Shown here piece by piece: positions 9,723-17,548 of a stretch of 25,694 nucleotides of DNA. The position numbers were made by a program, and so were the translations under genes. Under the pieces are notes generated by a model. The model had not been told where the DNA came from, did no database searches, and was given only the letters and a program-made list of their open reading frames with translations. Source of the DNA: Chara braunii. Its lineage: Eukaryota; Streptophyta; Charophyceae; Charales; Characeae. The stretch covers positions 2,400,068 to 2,425,761 of the forward strand of contig BFEA01000153.1 in NCBI GenBank assembly GCA_003427395.1. The letters are read 5' to 3'. Every line of letters starts with the position of its first letter. The first letter of the stretch is position 1.

Positions 9723-9913
9723 GCAAGACTGGTTATATGCAATTTTCAAGTTCTGCATATTTGGGTTCAGACACGGTGAGAGAGCATGAAAGGTGGTGAG
9801 GTGCTAGTTGTGAAGTGNGCAAGACTGGTTATATGCAATTTTCAAGTTCTGCATATTTGGGTTCAGACACGGTGAGAGAGCATGAAAGGTGGTGAGGTGC
9901 TAGTTGTGAAGTG
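9723..9913. repeat. 95-bp exact duplication around a single N (assembly join)
   Basis: Positions 9723-9817 and 9819-9913 are identical, with one N at 9818. The duplicated piece includes the ATG and first codons of the B1 ORF, so B1 appears to have two possible starts. In the genome there is probably one. Confidence 0.85.
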
Positions 9914-10151
9914 TAGCTCTGTAAGAGACAAGAAAAGAGGATGGGAGGATGATGCGTGTCGGGATATGGAAGTGNGTAAACAGTCTCTGAGGGAACATGC
10001 GGTCNGGGCAGTAGGTGAGAGGAAATTCATAGAATACGTGTTCTATTTTTATGATTGCNGCGGGAAGTTACATAGCANCGGCTCATGTCTAGAGACGGTA
10101 GAGCAGGCCAGGGCAAAGCTCGCGCAAGAGCAGCGACGTGTTCTTGAGTGA
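9882..10151 (+). CDS. Small hypothetical protein B1 (family B, 89 aa)
   Basis: I do not recognise this protein. It aligns without gaps to B2 at 10630-10881: both have EHA at residues 38-40, an aromatic strand at 50-58 (IEYVFYFYD here, IEYTYYLHD in B2), GKL at 61-63 and a helix-like TVEQAR/TVEEAR at 72-77. B3 and B4, next to gag in element E1, share the same core. The predicted pattern is an N-terminal helix, two strands forming a hairpin, then a helix. There is no signal peptide or membrane segment. Four Ns (9975, 10005, 10059, 10078) leave codons undefined, and the start lies in an assembly duplication. A TCAG-rich spacer follows the stop. The protein is probably an accessory ORF of the retroelement family rather than a host gene; that is inference. 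Confidence 0.6.
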   Translation: MKGGEVLVVKCSSVRDKKRGWEDDACRDMEVXKQSLREHAVXAVGERKFIEYVFYFYDCXGKLHSXGSCLETVEQARAKLAQEQRRVLE

Positions 10152-10629
10152 CCTGTCAACGAGAGAACATCAGTTTTCAGCAATCATTTAATCTGTTCTC
10201 AGCAACCAATCAGCTGTTAGAAACAACACATCAGAGCAGGCAATCACAACAGTAGCCGTGAATCGGTAACCAAGCAGCGGACAAGCAACAATCAAGTCAG
10301 CAACCAATCAGCAATTAACCCGCAGCCGATCAGCAATCAGCCAGCAAACGATCTACATTCAAATCAGTAAACAGTTAAGCATTCAGACCGACGATCAAGA
10401 AGAGGTATTCAAATCAGTATTCAGACACAGCGTTCCGGGAAACAGTATTTTGGAATCCAGTACCCTTGACCATGCTCAGATCAGTACTTAGACTCAGCAA
10501 TCTAAAACTGCAGTTAGAAACGACAATTAGAAACAACTATTCGACCCAATAGTCTCTTCACACCTATATCATCCAAGAGTCACCCGTTTCGAGCTGGGTG
10601 AACTGATGTAGTGAGAATTCGGTGGGAAT
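10152..10629 (+). repeat. TCAG/CAATCA-rich spacer after B1
   Basis: Low-complexity non-coding spacer rich in CAGCAATCA, AATCAG and TTCAGA words. The tail CAGTTTTCAG followed by CAATCATTTAATC (10171-10193) recurs in near-identical form after B2 (11031-11053). This indicates that ORF plus spacer were duplicated together. Confidence 0.6.
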
Positions 10630-10881
10630 ATGGAGAGCAGCAACACAATTAAAGTCTCTTGCTTGCTGTATCAGAGCGCTGCAGAGACCTGGAGGGAGAG
10701 CGCAGTGGAAGAATACAATCAGCAGACAATCATGATGATGGAGCATGCTTTGACGCTGGTAAGGGACCACGGCCGGATTGAGTACACTTATTATTTACAT
10801 GACAAAACCGGTAAGTTGTGTGCTACTGTTACCTCAGTGGGCACTGTAGAGGAAGCAAGAAAGGTTGTCCGGGATTCTTAG
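10630..10881 (+). CDS. Small hypothetical protein B2 (family B, 83 aa)
   Basis: A complete ATG-to-TAG frame without ambiguous bases. It is a clear paralogue of B1 with the same residue spacing for EHA (38-40), IEYTYYLHD (50-58), GKL (61-63) and TVEEAR (72-77). The ATGs of B1 and B2 are 748 bp apart, consistent with tandem duplication of an ORF-plus-spacer unit. The protein is acidic and soluble in appearance, with no transmembrane segment. The core also matches B3 (INYLLKVVKVG, VSLARRI) and B4 (IAYTLYVQN, VSLARRV). Retention of an open frame while neighbouring gag-pol is broken suggests either recent duplication or selection. No function is known to me. Confidence 0.65.
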   Translation: MESSNTIKVSCLLYQSAAETWRESAVEEYNQQTIMMMEHALTLVRDHGRIEYTYYLHDKTGKLCATVTSVGTVEEARKVVRDS

Positions 10882-11220
10882 TGAGACAAGTAAATCACCT
10901 ACTTCATGATAAGAGAGATGAGTGTGTGTCTGGCACAGTCAGGCTGTAGAGAGCTGGGCTAGACTTCAAAACAACAGTCTTCAGCATTGAGTTTTCAGCC
11001 TTCAGTTTTCAGCAAACAGTTTTCAGTATTCAGTTTCCAACAATCATTTAATCAGCAATCAATTATCAGCAATCAGTTATCAGCAATCATTTGATCAGCA
11101 ATCAAGTCAGAATTTATCAGTAGATATCAGATATCTTTCTCATGAGTGCAGTTGAATCCTTTCGAGTCAGCGAGTCAGTGCTGGCCAATCTCAGTCAGTT
11201 TCCATGCAAAGAGGCATTCC
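10882..11220 (+). repeat. TCAG-rich spacer with 14-bp minisatellite
   Basis: Repeated TTTTCAG words run from about 10975. TCAGCAATCA then recurs at 11052, 11066, 11080 and 11095, a 14-15 bp tandem repeat. The shared tail (11031-11053) matches the spacer after B1. Sequence quality degrades into Ns at 11221. Confidence 0.65.
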
Positions 11221-11900
11221 NCTATCAGTATGCCANTGNNNTNNGNNNNAGANANNNNNNNNNNNNNNNNNNNNNNNNNNNNNNNNNNNNNNNNNNNNNN
11301 NNNNNNNNNNNNNNNNNNNNNNNNNNNNNNNNNNNNNNNNNNNNNNNNNNNNNNNNNNNNNNNNNNNNNNNNNNNNNNNNNNNNNNNNNNNNNNNNNNNN
11401 NNNNNNNNNNNNNNNNNNNNNNNNNNNNNNNNNNNNNNNNNNNNNNNNNNNNNNNNNNNNNNNNNNNNNNNNNNNNNNNNNNNNNNNNNNNNNNNNNNNN
11501 NNNNNNNNNNNNNNNNNNNNNNNNNNNNNNNNNNNNNNNNNNNNNNNNNNNNNNNNNNNNNNNNNNNNNNNNNNNNNNNNNNNNNNNNNNNNNNNNNNNN
11601 NNNNNNNNNNNNNNNNNNNNNNNNNNNNNNNNNNNNNNNNNNNNNNNNNNNNNNNNNNNNNNNNNNNNNNNNNNNNNNNNNNNNNNNNNNNNNNNNNNNN
11701 NNNNNNNNNNNNNNNNNNNNNNNNNNNNNNNNNNNNNNNNNNNNNNNNNNNNNNNNNNNNNNNNNNNNNNNNNNNNNNNNNNNNNNNNNNNNNNNNNNNN
11801 NNNNNNNNNNNNNNNNNNNNNNNNNNNNNNNNNNNNNNNNNNNNNNNNNNNNNNNNNNNNNNNNNNNNNNTNAGNNNGTNNTGNNTNCTNNNTNGTNCNN
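11221..11900. other. Assembly gap (Ns)
   Basis: Almost entirely N, with a few scattered called bases at both edges. The true length and content are unknown. Any open frame that spans it is meaningless. Confidence 0.98.
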
Positions 11901-12281
11901 CATTCAATTGCTCCTGTCGTTGCTCGAGTCAGTCAGTCTTGCTTCCTGCATTGTTCTGTCTGAAGATTGTCTCCTTGGATGATTCTGTCACAGTTCTAAA
12001 AATCAGATTGACATAATTGATGCATGCATAGCACCCCATGATTTTTATGGTTATTATTTGCATAATTCTCTGCTGTTCCGAATCAAAATAAAAGGTTCCT
12101 AAGACCGGGGACCTGCGAAGACCGCAATTGAAGGCTCTCGCTCGAAGCCAGACGCACACAACAGGAAGAGATTTGCATTAATTAATTCATCTTATTTATT
12201 GCAATCACAGTCAAAACCCTGCGTGACAGCCTGTTGGCCTTCCGGTGGACCGAAGTGGTCCGACTGGGAAAAAGTGCGACA
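11901..12281 (+). mobile_element. Probable 3' part of the E1 5' LTR
   Basis: The sequence ends in GCGACA immediately before AAA and a tRNA-Asp primer-binding site, the usual arrangement of an LTR ending in CA. It contains an AATAAA at 12087-12092, which could serve as the LTR polyadenylation signal, and an inverted repeat GGACC/GGTCC (12247-12251/12257-12261) near the end. The LTR start is not visible because of the N gap. No matching 3' LTR was found downstream of integrase, so the call rests on the PBS position. Confidence 0.6.
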
Positions 12282-12284
12282 AAA

Positions 12285-12302
12285 TGGCGCCGTTGCCGGG
12301 GA
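12285..12302 (+). promoter_or_regulatory. Primer-binding site, tRNA-Asp type
   Basis: TGGCGCCGTTGCCGGGGA is complementary to the 3' end of plant tRNA-Asp including the CCA tail. In LTR retrotransposons this is where minus-strand DNA synthesis is primed. It lies three bases after the putative CA end of the LTR. This is established family knowledge applied to an 18-base match. Confidence 0.88.
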
Positions 12303-12616
12303 CATGAAAATTTTTTCGTGTCCAGAAAGAGCCTGGGTCATCATCATCTCTGAGCTTTGATTAGGACGTGAGAACTGTTGACATTTCTGTGAGCTTCATG
12401 ATTAATTTTATTATTTTCATTTAAGTCCCGATTTTCTTGAGAATCACGACTACTAACTGTGATTTATTTCTTCCTTGTGTGAGGTACCACACTGGATCGG
12501 GGAAGGAGACAGATATTATTGACCAGAGAGAATCAAGCTTGATACCAGGTATGCCCAATTATCGTCCAACACACTGAAAGGAATATAAAGGAAGAGAGTG
12601 AGACGGATCGGGACAA
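12303..12616 (+). other. E1 untranslated leader
   Basis: AT-rich leader between PBS and the first family A ORF. It contains a perfect TACTAAC branch-point-like word at 12451-12457, followed by a pyrimidine-rich tract and an AG at 12482-12483, so a leader intron is possible. No convincing donor was fixed. No conserved protein is seen. Confidence 0.45.
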
Positions 12617-13030
12617 ATGATGGTCGACGGTGTTCTGAAAGAATTGTCAAAGCCTACCACAAGAGGAATATTTCCTTACAGATATGAGGCTTGTTGGGGC
12701 TATCGCTCTCGTGGTTCAACCATTTGTGTAGTGCTGACTCACTTCTTGGAGGGAAATATCTATGATATTCGCCCATATGTCAAGGAGGGAGGCAACAATG
12801 ATGGTGATAATTTTAATTGGTTATGGGAGATCGTGATCCAATTTATCTATGATGAAAAGACAGACTTGATCAAGCAAAAGAGGAAAGTGGAATGGGGTAT
12901 AATGCCAGTGACATACAAGACTGTTCCAATCCCTCCTATACCTGACAGCTATTGTGATGGGACTAACTGGCTGCCGATAATCAACATGGTATTGACAATA
13001 GAGGAAAGAAACGGTGGTCCTGAGAGCTGA
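12617..13030 (+). CDS. Hypothetical retroelement accessory protein A1 (family A, 137 aa)
   Basis: First of four tandem diverged copies of an unknown protein. Landmarks: FPYRYE at residues 19-24, YDIRPYV at 49-55, a Trp-containing helix around 68-78, a proline-rich PIPPIPD at 104-110, and the C-terminal TNWLPII at 116-122. The same landmarks occur in the same order in A2, A3 and A4. This copy is uninterrupted from ATG to TGA and has no ambiguous bases. There is no membrane segment. It lies first after the leader, where some plant gypsy elements (for example Ogre) carry an extra ORF before gag, but I do not recognise this sequence as that ORF. Function unknown. Confidence 0.65.
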   Translation: MMVDGVLKELSKPTTRGIFPYRYEACWGYRSRGSTICVVLTHFLEGNIYDIRPYVKEGGNNDGDNFNWLWEIVIQFIYDEKTDLIKQKRKVEWGIMPVTYKTVPIPPIPDSYCDGTNWLPIINMVLTIEERNGGPES

Positions 13031-13103
13031 AGAGATTTCGGCAGAAGTAATCAGACAAAGAAGGTCAAATTTTGGAAGAGGTTCGGGTCCAAGTCAAAAG
13101 TAG

Positions 13104-13508
13104 GTTGAATGTCTCCTAAGGTCGCTGAATACTCTAAGCAAGAGAGAGACATTTCCATATGAAGTTGTCAGGTATGAGATGGTCGAGAGCGGATGGGAGC
13201 AGGAACGATTATATGTACTGACATTCTATTTCACAGACCTGGATGTGTATGACGTAAGAATTTATGTCCCAAAGGAAAGAAGTACTGATCCAGTATATGG
13301 GAGATGCTGGAGATTTGCTGAGGAAGTGGTACTGAAAGAGAAAGAGAGATTCGAGAGGGAAAATAAGAACTTCACAGGATCAACTCGATTTACTGTCTTT
13401 GAGGGATTTTCAGCCCCTCCCTTACTTGATAAAAATTTATCAAAAGATGATTGGTTTGCGGTGATTGAGTTTGCCCAGAAAGTGAAAAGGGGCCAAAGAG
13501 TCAGATGA
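13104..13508 (+). CDS. Hypothetical retroelement accessory protein A2 (family A)
   Basis: The frame is open from 13104, just after a TAG, to the TGA at 13506. The first ATG is at 13179, but homology to the other copies begins upstream: LNTLSKRE then FPYEVVRYE are encoded before that ATG. Either a start codon has been lost, or the copies are expressed by splicing or readthrough. Counting from the 13179 ATG, YDVRIYVPKER lies at 24-34, GRCW at 41-44, the APP turn at 79-81 and DDWFAVIEF at 90-98. The paralogous order matches A1, A3 and A4. Function unknown. Confidence 0.6.
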   Translation, partial: VECLLRSLNTLSKRETFPYEVVRYEMVESGWEQERLYVLTFYFTDLDVYDVRIYVPKERSTDPVYGRCWRFAEEVVLKEKERFERENKNFTGSTRFTVFEGFSAPPLLDKNLSKDDWFAVIEFAQKVKRGQRVR

Positions 13509-13597
13509 GTCGACACTATGTACCCTTGAGAGAGAGATCTAAGCTTAGACTGATAAGAGGTCATGAAGGGCTGAGTAAGGCTGAATAAGACCAACTG

Positions 13598-13999
13598 TTG
13601 AATTCTCTTAATTCTATAGCATGTAAGGCTGTAATTCCTTATGAAATCGTGAGGTATGAAACCATAAAGAGATCAGGGCAAGAACAGGACAGTCTGTATG
13701 TTCTTACATGCTATTTTATTAATCTTGATGAATATGATATTAGGATTTATGTGTCGAAGCAAAGATTTGACGAAAGCCGAAAAGGTGCGTGTTGGCAACG
13801 AGCGTCGAATCTTGTGCATGATGAGAAGAGAAGATAAGAGCAAGAGGGAAGAAATTTCTCCTTTAGCACCTATGTCAGACCTTTTGTTGGAGTACCGTCT
13901 CCACCTGCTGAGGGACTCACATTCCCCAGATACAATTGGTATGCTATGATAAAGTTTGTATGAAAAGTGAAGAGAGTCCAAGAAGAATACTCTCAGTAG
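13598..13999 (+). pseudogene. Family A copy A3, interrupted by two in-frame stops
   Basis: Residues NSLNSIACKAVIPYE match the start region of A2, and YDIRIYVSKQR and ACW follow in order. The frame stops at 13835 (TAA), but the same frame continues with recognisable family A sequence (RNFSFSTYV, VPSPPAEG, YNWYAMIKFV). It meets a second stop at 13961 (TGA) and ends at 13997 (TAG). The downstream part aligns with NFTGSTRF, FSAPP and DDWFAVIEF of A2. This copy is therefore a full-length, decayed unit rather than a short gene. Confidence 0.65.
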
Positions 14000-14493
14000 C
14001 CAGGGTAAACTCTATGAGGTGATAGGGTGTGATAATCCTTTTGTGATCCTGAGATATGAGACTTGTGAGAGAGGGTCCATAATATTTCACATCCCAGTAG
14101 TCAAATTCCTAAGTACTGGCAGCCTAGACGTACGGATTTATGTACCGGCAGGCCTAGAAAAGGAAGATGACTACTTGAAGTGTCAGACATGTGCTTATAT
14201 TAGTCTTAATAAGAACCAAAGAGTGGCTTGAAAAGTTAAAGAGAAAAGTGACTTGGGGGAAAGAAGTAAGACAATTCGAAAGACTCCCTGAGTCCTCGAT
14301 TGCTAAGGGATTTGAAGGCAGGAGAGATTGGATGCCTCTGTTGGAAGCTATTGCTGAGATTGGTAGAGAAAGGGAAAAAGACTCCATTGTAATGATAAAA
14401 TCCCTACTTTTTAGCACCTTTGAACACAGATTCGAGATCCCTGATTATGTCCAACCCGAGATCTACCTTTCAGATGTTGCTTATGATGATTAG
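13986..14493 (+). pseudogene. Family A copy A4, frameshifted
   Basis: The open frame before the first possible GTG start (14019) already shows homology (NTLSSQGKLYEV), followed by NPFVILRYE and LDVRIYVPAG. The first frame stops at 14229, but from about 14191 the +1 frame carries the rest of the domain: EWLEKLKRKVTWG (like the KRKVEWG of A1), FERLPESS and RDWMPLLEA. One frameshift therefore separates the halves. The C-terminal extension after the RDW motif is longer than in the other copies (to DVAYDD). Confidence 0.62.
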
Positions 14494-14545
14494 CAATGCC
14501 CAGTTTGACTGAACAGCTGACACTAGGAGTTGTGTTGGAAGGTAA

Positions 14546-14785
14546 GTAGCCAAGGTAGAGGGGACTCTTCGGATCTCTGATAGAAATCTTTCTACCCTGG
14601 ATGAGCTTGAGTTTTTACAGCCTTTCTTAGATCGCATGAGAGATTCTGCTTTGAGAATTATCACTGATCAGACTGAGATAAACTATCTGTTAAAGGTGGT
14701 GAAAGTAGGAACTACTGAGAGAGTATCATATCACACTTTTAAGGAACGGGTCTCTCTTGCAAGAAGGATCAACAGTGGGTTGTAA
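14546..14785 (+). pseudogene. Family B copy B3 (no start codon visible)
   Basis: The frame is open from 14546 to the TAA at 14783, without an early ATG. The core ELEFLQPFLDRMRDSAL, then INYLLKVVKVG and VSLARRI, aligns with B4 (IEDYIGRLRRIAL, IAYTLYVQN, VSLARRV) and more weakly with B1/B2. It is in the same frame as B4 and separated from it by the stop plus one codon. A consensus splice donor (AAG/GTAAGT, 14539-14547) sits just upstream, so use as an exon is conceivable. Otherwise this is a start-less remnant. Confidence 0.5.
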
Positions 14786-14788
14786 ACG

Positions 14789-15169
14789 ATGCAATTTGAT
14801 TATGAGATTATAGACCTGACTCGATATTTTATGATTCGGGGTACTATAAAGGGATATGACAGAAGACTAAGCAGGGATGATGAGAGAGAGTTGATTGAAG
14901 ATTACATTGGAAGACTGAGAAGGATTGCACTGCCCTTGATTACTACCCAATCCATGATTGCTTATACCCTATATGTACAGAACTCTCAAGGGGTAGAGCA
15001 GACAAGAGAAGAAAGAAACGAGCCTGTATCCCTTGCTAGAAGAGTGAGAGACTGGGGGGCAAGGAAGGAGAGGATAAGAGTGACAGAGGGAGAGAAGAGG
15101 ATATCTGGGAAAATCTATGGTCAAGATGGCAGGGCGAGGAAGACCGAGTACATCAGCAGGGACCAATGA
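14789..15169 (+). CDS. Small hypothetical protein B4 (family B, 126 aa)
   Basis: Complete frame starting one codon after the B3 stop. Residues 1-30 form an extra N-terminal part; the family B core follows (helix 31-50, IAYTLYVQN at 57-65, VSLARRV at 80-86). The C-terminus is rich in Arg, Lys and Glu and overlaps the start of gag by about 50 bases in another frame, which looks like a compact retroelement junction. The close VSLARR match to B3 suggests a local tandem duplication. Function unknown; a role tied to gag expression or assembly would be a guess from position only. Confidence 0.55.
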   Translation: MQFDYEIIDLTRYFMIRGTIKGYDRRLSRDDERELIEDYIGRLRRIALPLITTQSMIAYTLYVQNSQGVEQTREERNEPVSLARRVRDWGARKERIRVTEGEKRISGKIYGQDGRARKTEYISRDQ

Positions 15170-15744
15170 AGAGGCCTTGGTTGGGGTTATACGGGAACTG
15201 GTCGAGAGGGTTGATACAATCAAAGGAGGATCGGATATTGCAAGAGCAAAGAGGCTAGATGAAAGAATTCCCTGTTTCAGATGGCCCCAGGTAAATGACT
15301 TATTGGACGAGTATGAATTATTTGGACTTAGTTATGGCTNGACAGATAAGCAACGACTTAAGCATCTTCTATCTTATTGTGACACTGATTCGAGACTGGC
15401 AGTTCAGGAACTAATGGAAGGTGCCACTACCTGGGAAGAGGTCAAGGAGAGACTGAAAAAGGAATTTGAGAAAGATTCAGTTCCAGCCACAACTAAGGAC
15501 TTACTCAACATCAGAAAAGTTAAATACGACACTTTCAATGTTTTCCTTCAGACCTTCATCCGAACAGCAAGAAGAATTTCATACTTGGATGAGGCTCAGA
15601 GATGTATTTTTGATAAATTTTACTGACACTGAAAGGCAAGCAGTTCTTAATCAAGCTCAACACTATCCTCTCAGATGGGATGAAATGGTTGCAATCATAA
15701 GAACTCTACCTACTGTCTCCCATAAGAAATGGTCCCTGGATTAG
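15117..15744 (+). pseudogene. gag: E1 gag (capsid region), frameshifted
   Basis: The frame starts MVKMAGRGRPSTSAG, overlapping the end of B4; a second Met at residue 4 (15126) is an alternative start. The middle (RIPCFRWPQVNDLLDEYELFGL, LKHLLSYCD, TTWEEVKERLKKEF) has the helical, Trp-punctuated look of Ty3/Gypsy capsid, including the W-x-x-VKERL helix typical of retrotransposon gag. One N sits at 15340. The first frame stops at 15624; capsid sequence continues in the +1 frame (NFTDTERQAVLNQAQHYPL) to a TAG at 15742. One frameshift thus splits the capsid. No assembly-competent gag can be read as it stands. Confidence 0.72.
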
Positions 15745-16420
15745 ATCAACACTTTGGCCAATGATTGGGAGACTGAGAATGGAATGAATAGAGGGAGCAA
15801 TCTGACTGTTGAGAATATTTTCAAAAAGTGATGGCTAACTTTATGCCTGCAAGGCCTACAACACATGCTGTGGATGATAGGGGAAAGAAAAAGGCTGAAA
15901 GTGAGGAAGAAGACGACGATAATGATGACAACGAAAGTTATGGTAAGAAGGGGGATTCATCCAGACCCAAAAGGAATGGGAAGAATGGTGATGGAGGAAA
16001 TAGAGAAAGAAAAAAATATGATGAGTGTCCTACACTACCACTTATTGCAAGCCTCTTGAGGAGGATGTGAGGAGTGGGGTGACAAAGAAAGATGCAATCG
16101 ACCATGTCTGTGATAGTTCATGGAATAAGTTGGACCCCAGACATCCAGGAGGTATGAAGCTTCTTGCTCTTAAACATGATGAGAAGATGAAGATTAAGAA
16201 AAAAAGAAAGGCCAATGTGAATGTTCATTTCCTCACTGGAGACTTGCCTAATGAACTGGTACAAAGAACAGAGGACCCTTATACCACGATTGAGCTGTCT
16301 CTGCAGTCCTTAACATTGACAGAGTGTGGGCCTAGCGAGGCATCTACAAGTGAGTCTCCACTGGGAGGGAATCCTACTTCTCAGAGTCCTTCTGAATTAG
16401 TAGAGTCCTCTTCCAATTAA
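15745..16420 (+). pseudogene. gag: E1 gag C-terminal region, degenerate nucleocapsid-like
   Basis: After a stop the reading passes through several frames. 15828-16070 encodes a highly acidic then basic tract (EEEDDDNDDNESYG, then KRNGKNGDGG). 16025-16420 encodes TTYCKPLEEDVRSG, a Cys in DHVCDSSWNKLDPRHPGG, and a Ser/Thr/Pro-rich tail. The C...YC...C pattern followed by L-x-x-D-V-x-x-G recalls the zinc-knuckle neighbourhood of gypsy gags, but no intact CCHC box (C-x2-C-x4-H-x4-C) is present. Frameshift decay at about 16040 would explain that. The call rests on position between capsid and protease. Confidence 0.5.
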
Positions 16421-16441
16421 ATAACTCATCTCCTGGCTAAC

Positions 16442-17524
16442 ATGATGTCGTTCCATGGTGATCTACCCCCAGAACTTATCATGGAACCTAGTGTTAGGGT
16501 TGGTGAAGTGAGGAACAATCAAACACGTATGACACCTCAAATGATAGAAGAAAAGAAAAGAAAGAAGGTTGAGGAGTCACTTATTAACATCCTTGATGAC
16601 CCTGAACCAGAACGTTCACAAGAAAAGAATGAACAGGGGAGAAAGAGAAAATTTATTCTCAAGAGTGATTTGGATGACGGGGCCGTGATTTCTGATGTAA
16701 TTGCTAAAATGTTGGAAGAAACGAAAGTGACACTGTCTTTCAAGGAAGCAATGACGCTAACGCCCAAACTAAGAGAAAAGTTGAAAAAGTTAATTGAGAA
16801 GAAGAAATTGGAAGTTAATTATTTGGGGTCAGTCTTTCCCAACCAAGTGAATAGATCACTACCAGGTTGCAAGATGAGATTCGTAACCATGGGTTGTGGG
16901 CACCTTACAATTCGCATTAATCAAGTGAAGATTCTAGCCCTAGTAGATTATGGGGCAGAGATGATACTTCTTTCACGAAGAACGATGGAAACATGTAATT
17001 TATCTATTGATAGACCTGCACAAAATGTACTGAGTGATATTGCAGGATAGCTGTTCGTGGCTGGATTTATTGATAATTTGCCTATCAAGGTTAGGACAAT
17101 GACTGTGGAGTTACTGGGTTTTGTAGTGCCGGATCTGGATCATGAGTGTATCTTGGGAACTCCATTCTTGCATAGGATGGAGGCAGTCCAATTTTTAAGT
17201 CATGAGGGGTCATCTTGGATCAGTCTACAGGATCCCGAGACTGCTCAAGAGCAAACCTTTATGGTCAGTACGAAAAATGACTTTAAGCATCAACTATCTG
17301 CTAATTCGATCAGGAGGGAAGAATCTGTTGAAAGGGTTAGGAAACTAGAGGAGGAAGGAAAACGAGAAACAAAAGAAGAGATTTCAGTGGGAATCAATTA
17401 GGTTTCGAAAATGATAAAAGCCCTTGGTAAACTCGAGGATGAGGACGGACAAATTAAAGCCTTCAAGAAAGCTGTAGAGACTGCTAAGGGAGGAAAGATG
17501 GAATTGAGATTTGCATCGACTCAC
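16442..17524 (+). pseudogene. pro: E1 aspartic protease with DYG active site, two in-frame stops
   Basis: Retropepsin-like region. The segment KILALVDYGAEMILLS (residues 163-178 from 16442) corresponds to the catalytic D-S/T-G-A loop, but the Ser/Thr is Tyr here. A TAG at 17048 interrupts the frame. In the same frame the second half follows, with HECILGTPFLHRM, the conserved ILG-x-PFL strand of gypsy proteases. A second TAG at 17399 and a third at 17525 end the frame, after a charged linker (VRKLEEEGKRETKEE). The first 120 residues are highly charged and probably belong to the gag-protease linker. Catalysis is unlikely with the altered loop and the stops. Confidence 0.75.
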
Positions 17525-17548
17525 CCTCTTTTAGGAAAATAGCCACTG

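Noticed and set aside
11142-12016. Long open frames across the N block
   Set aside because: They consist almost wholly of undefined codons.
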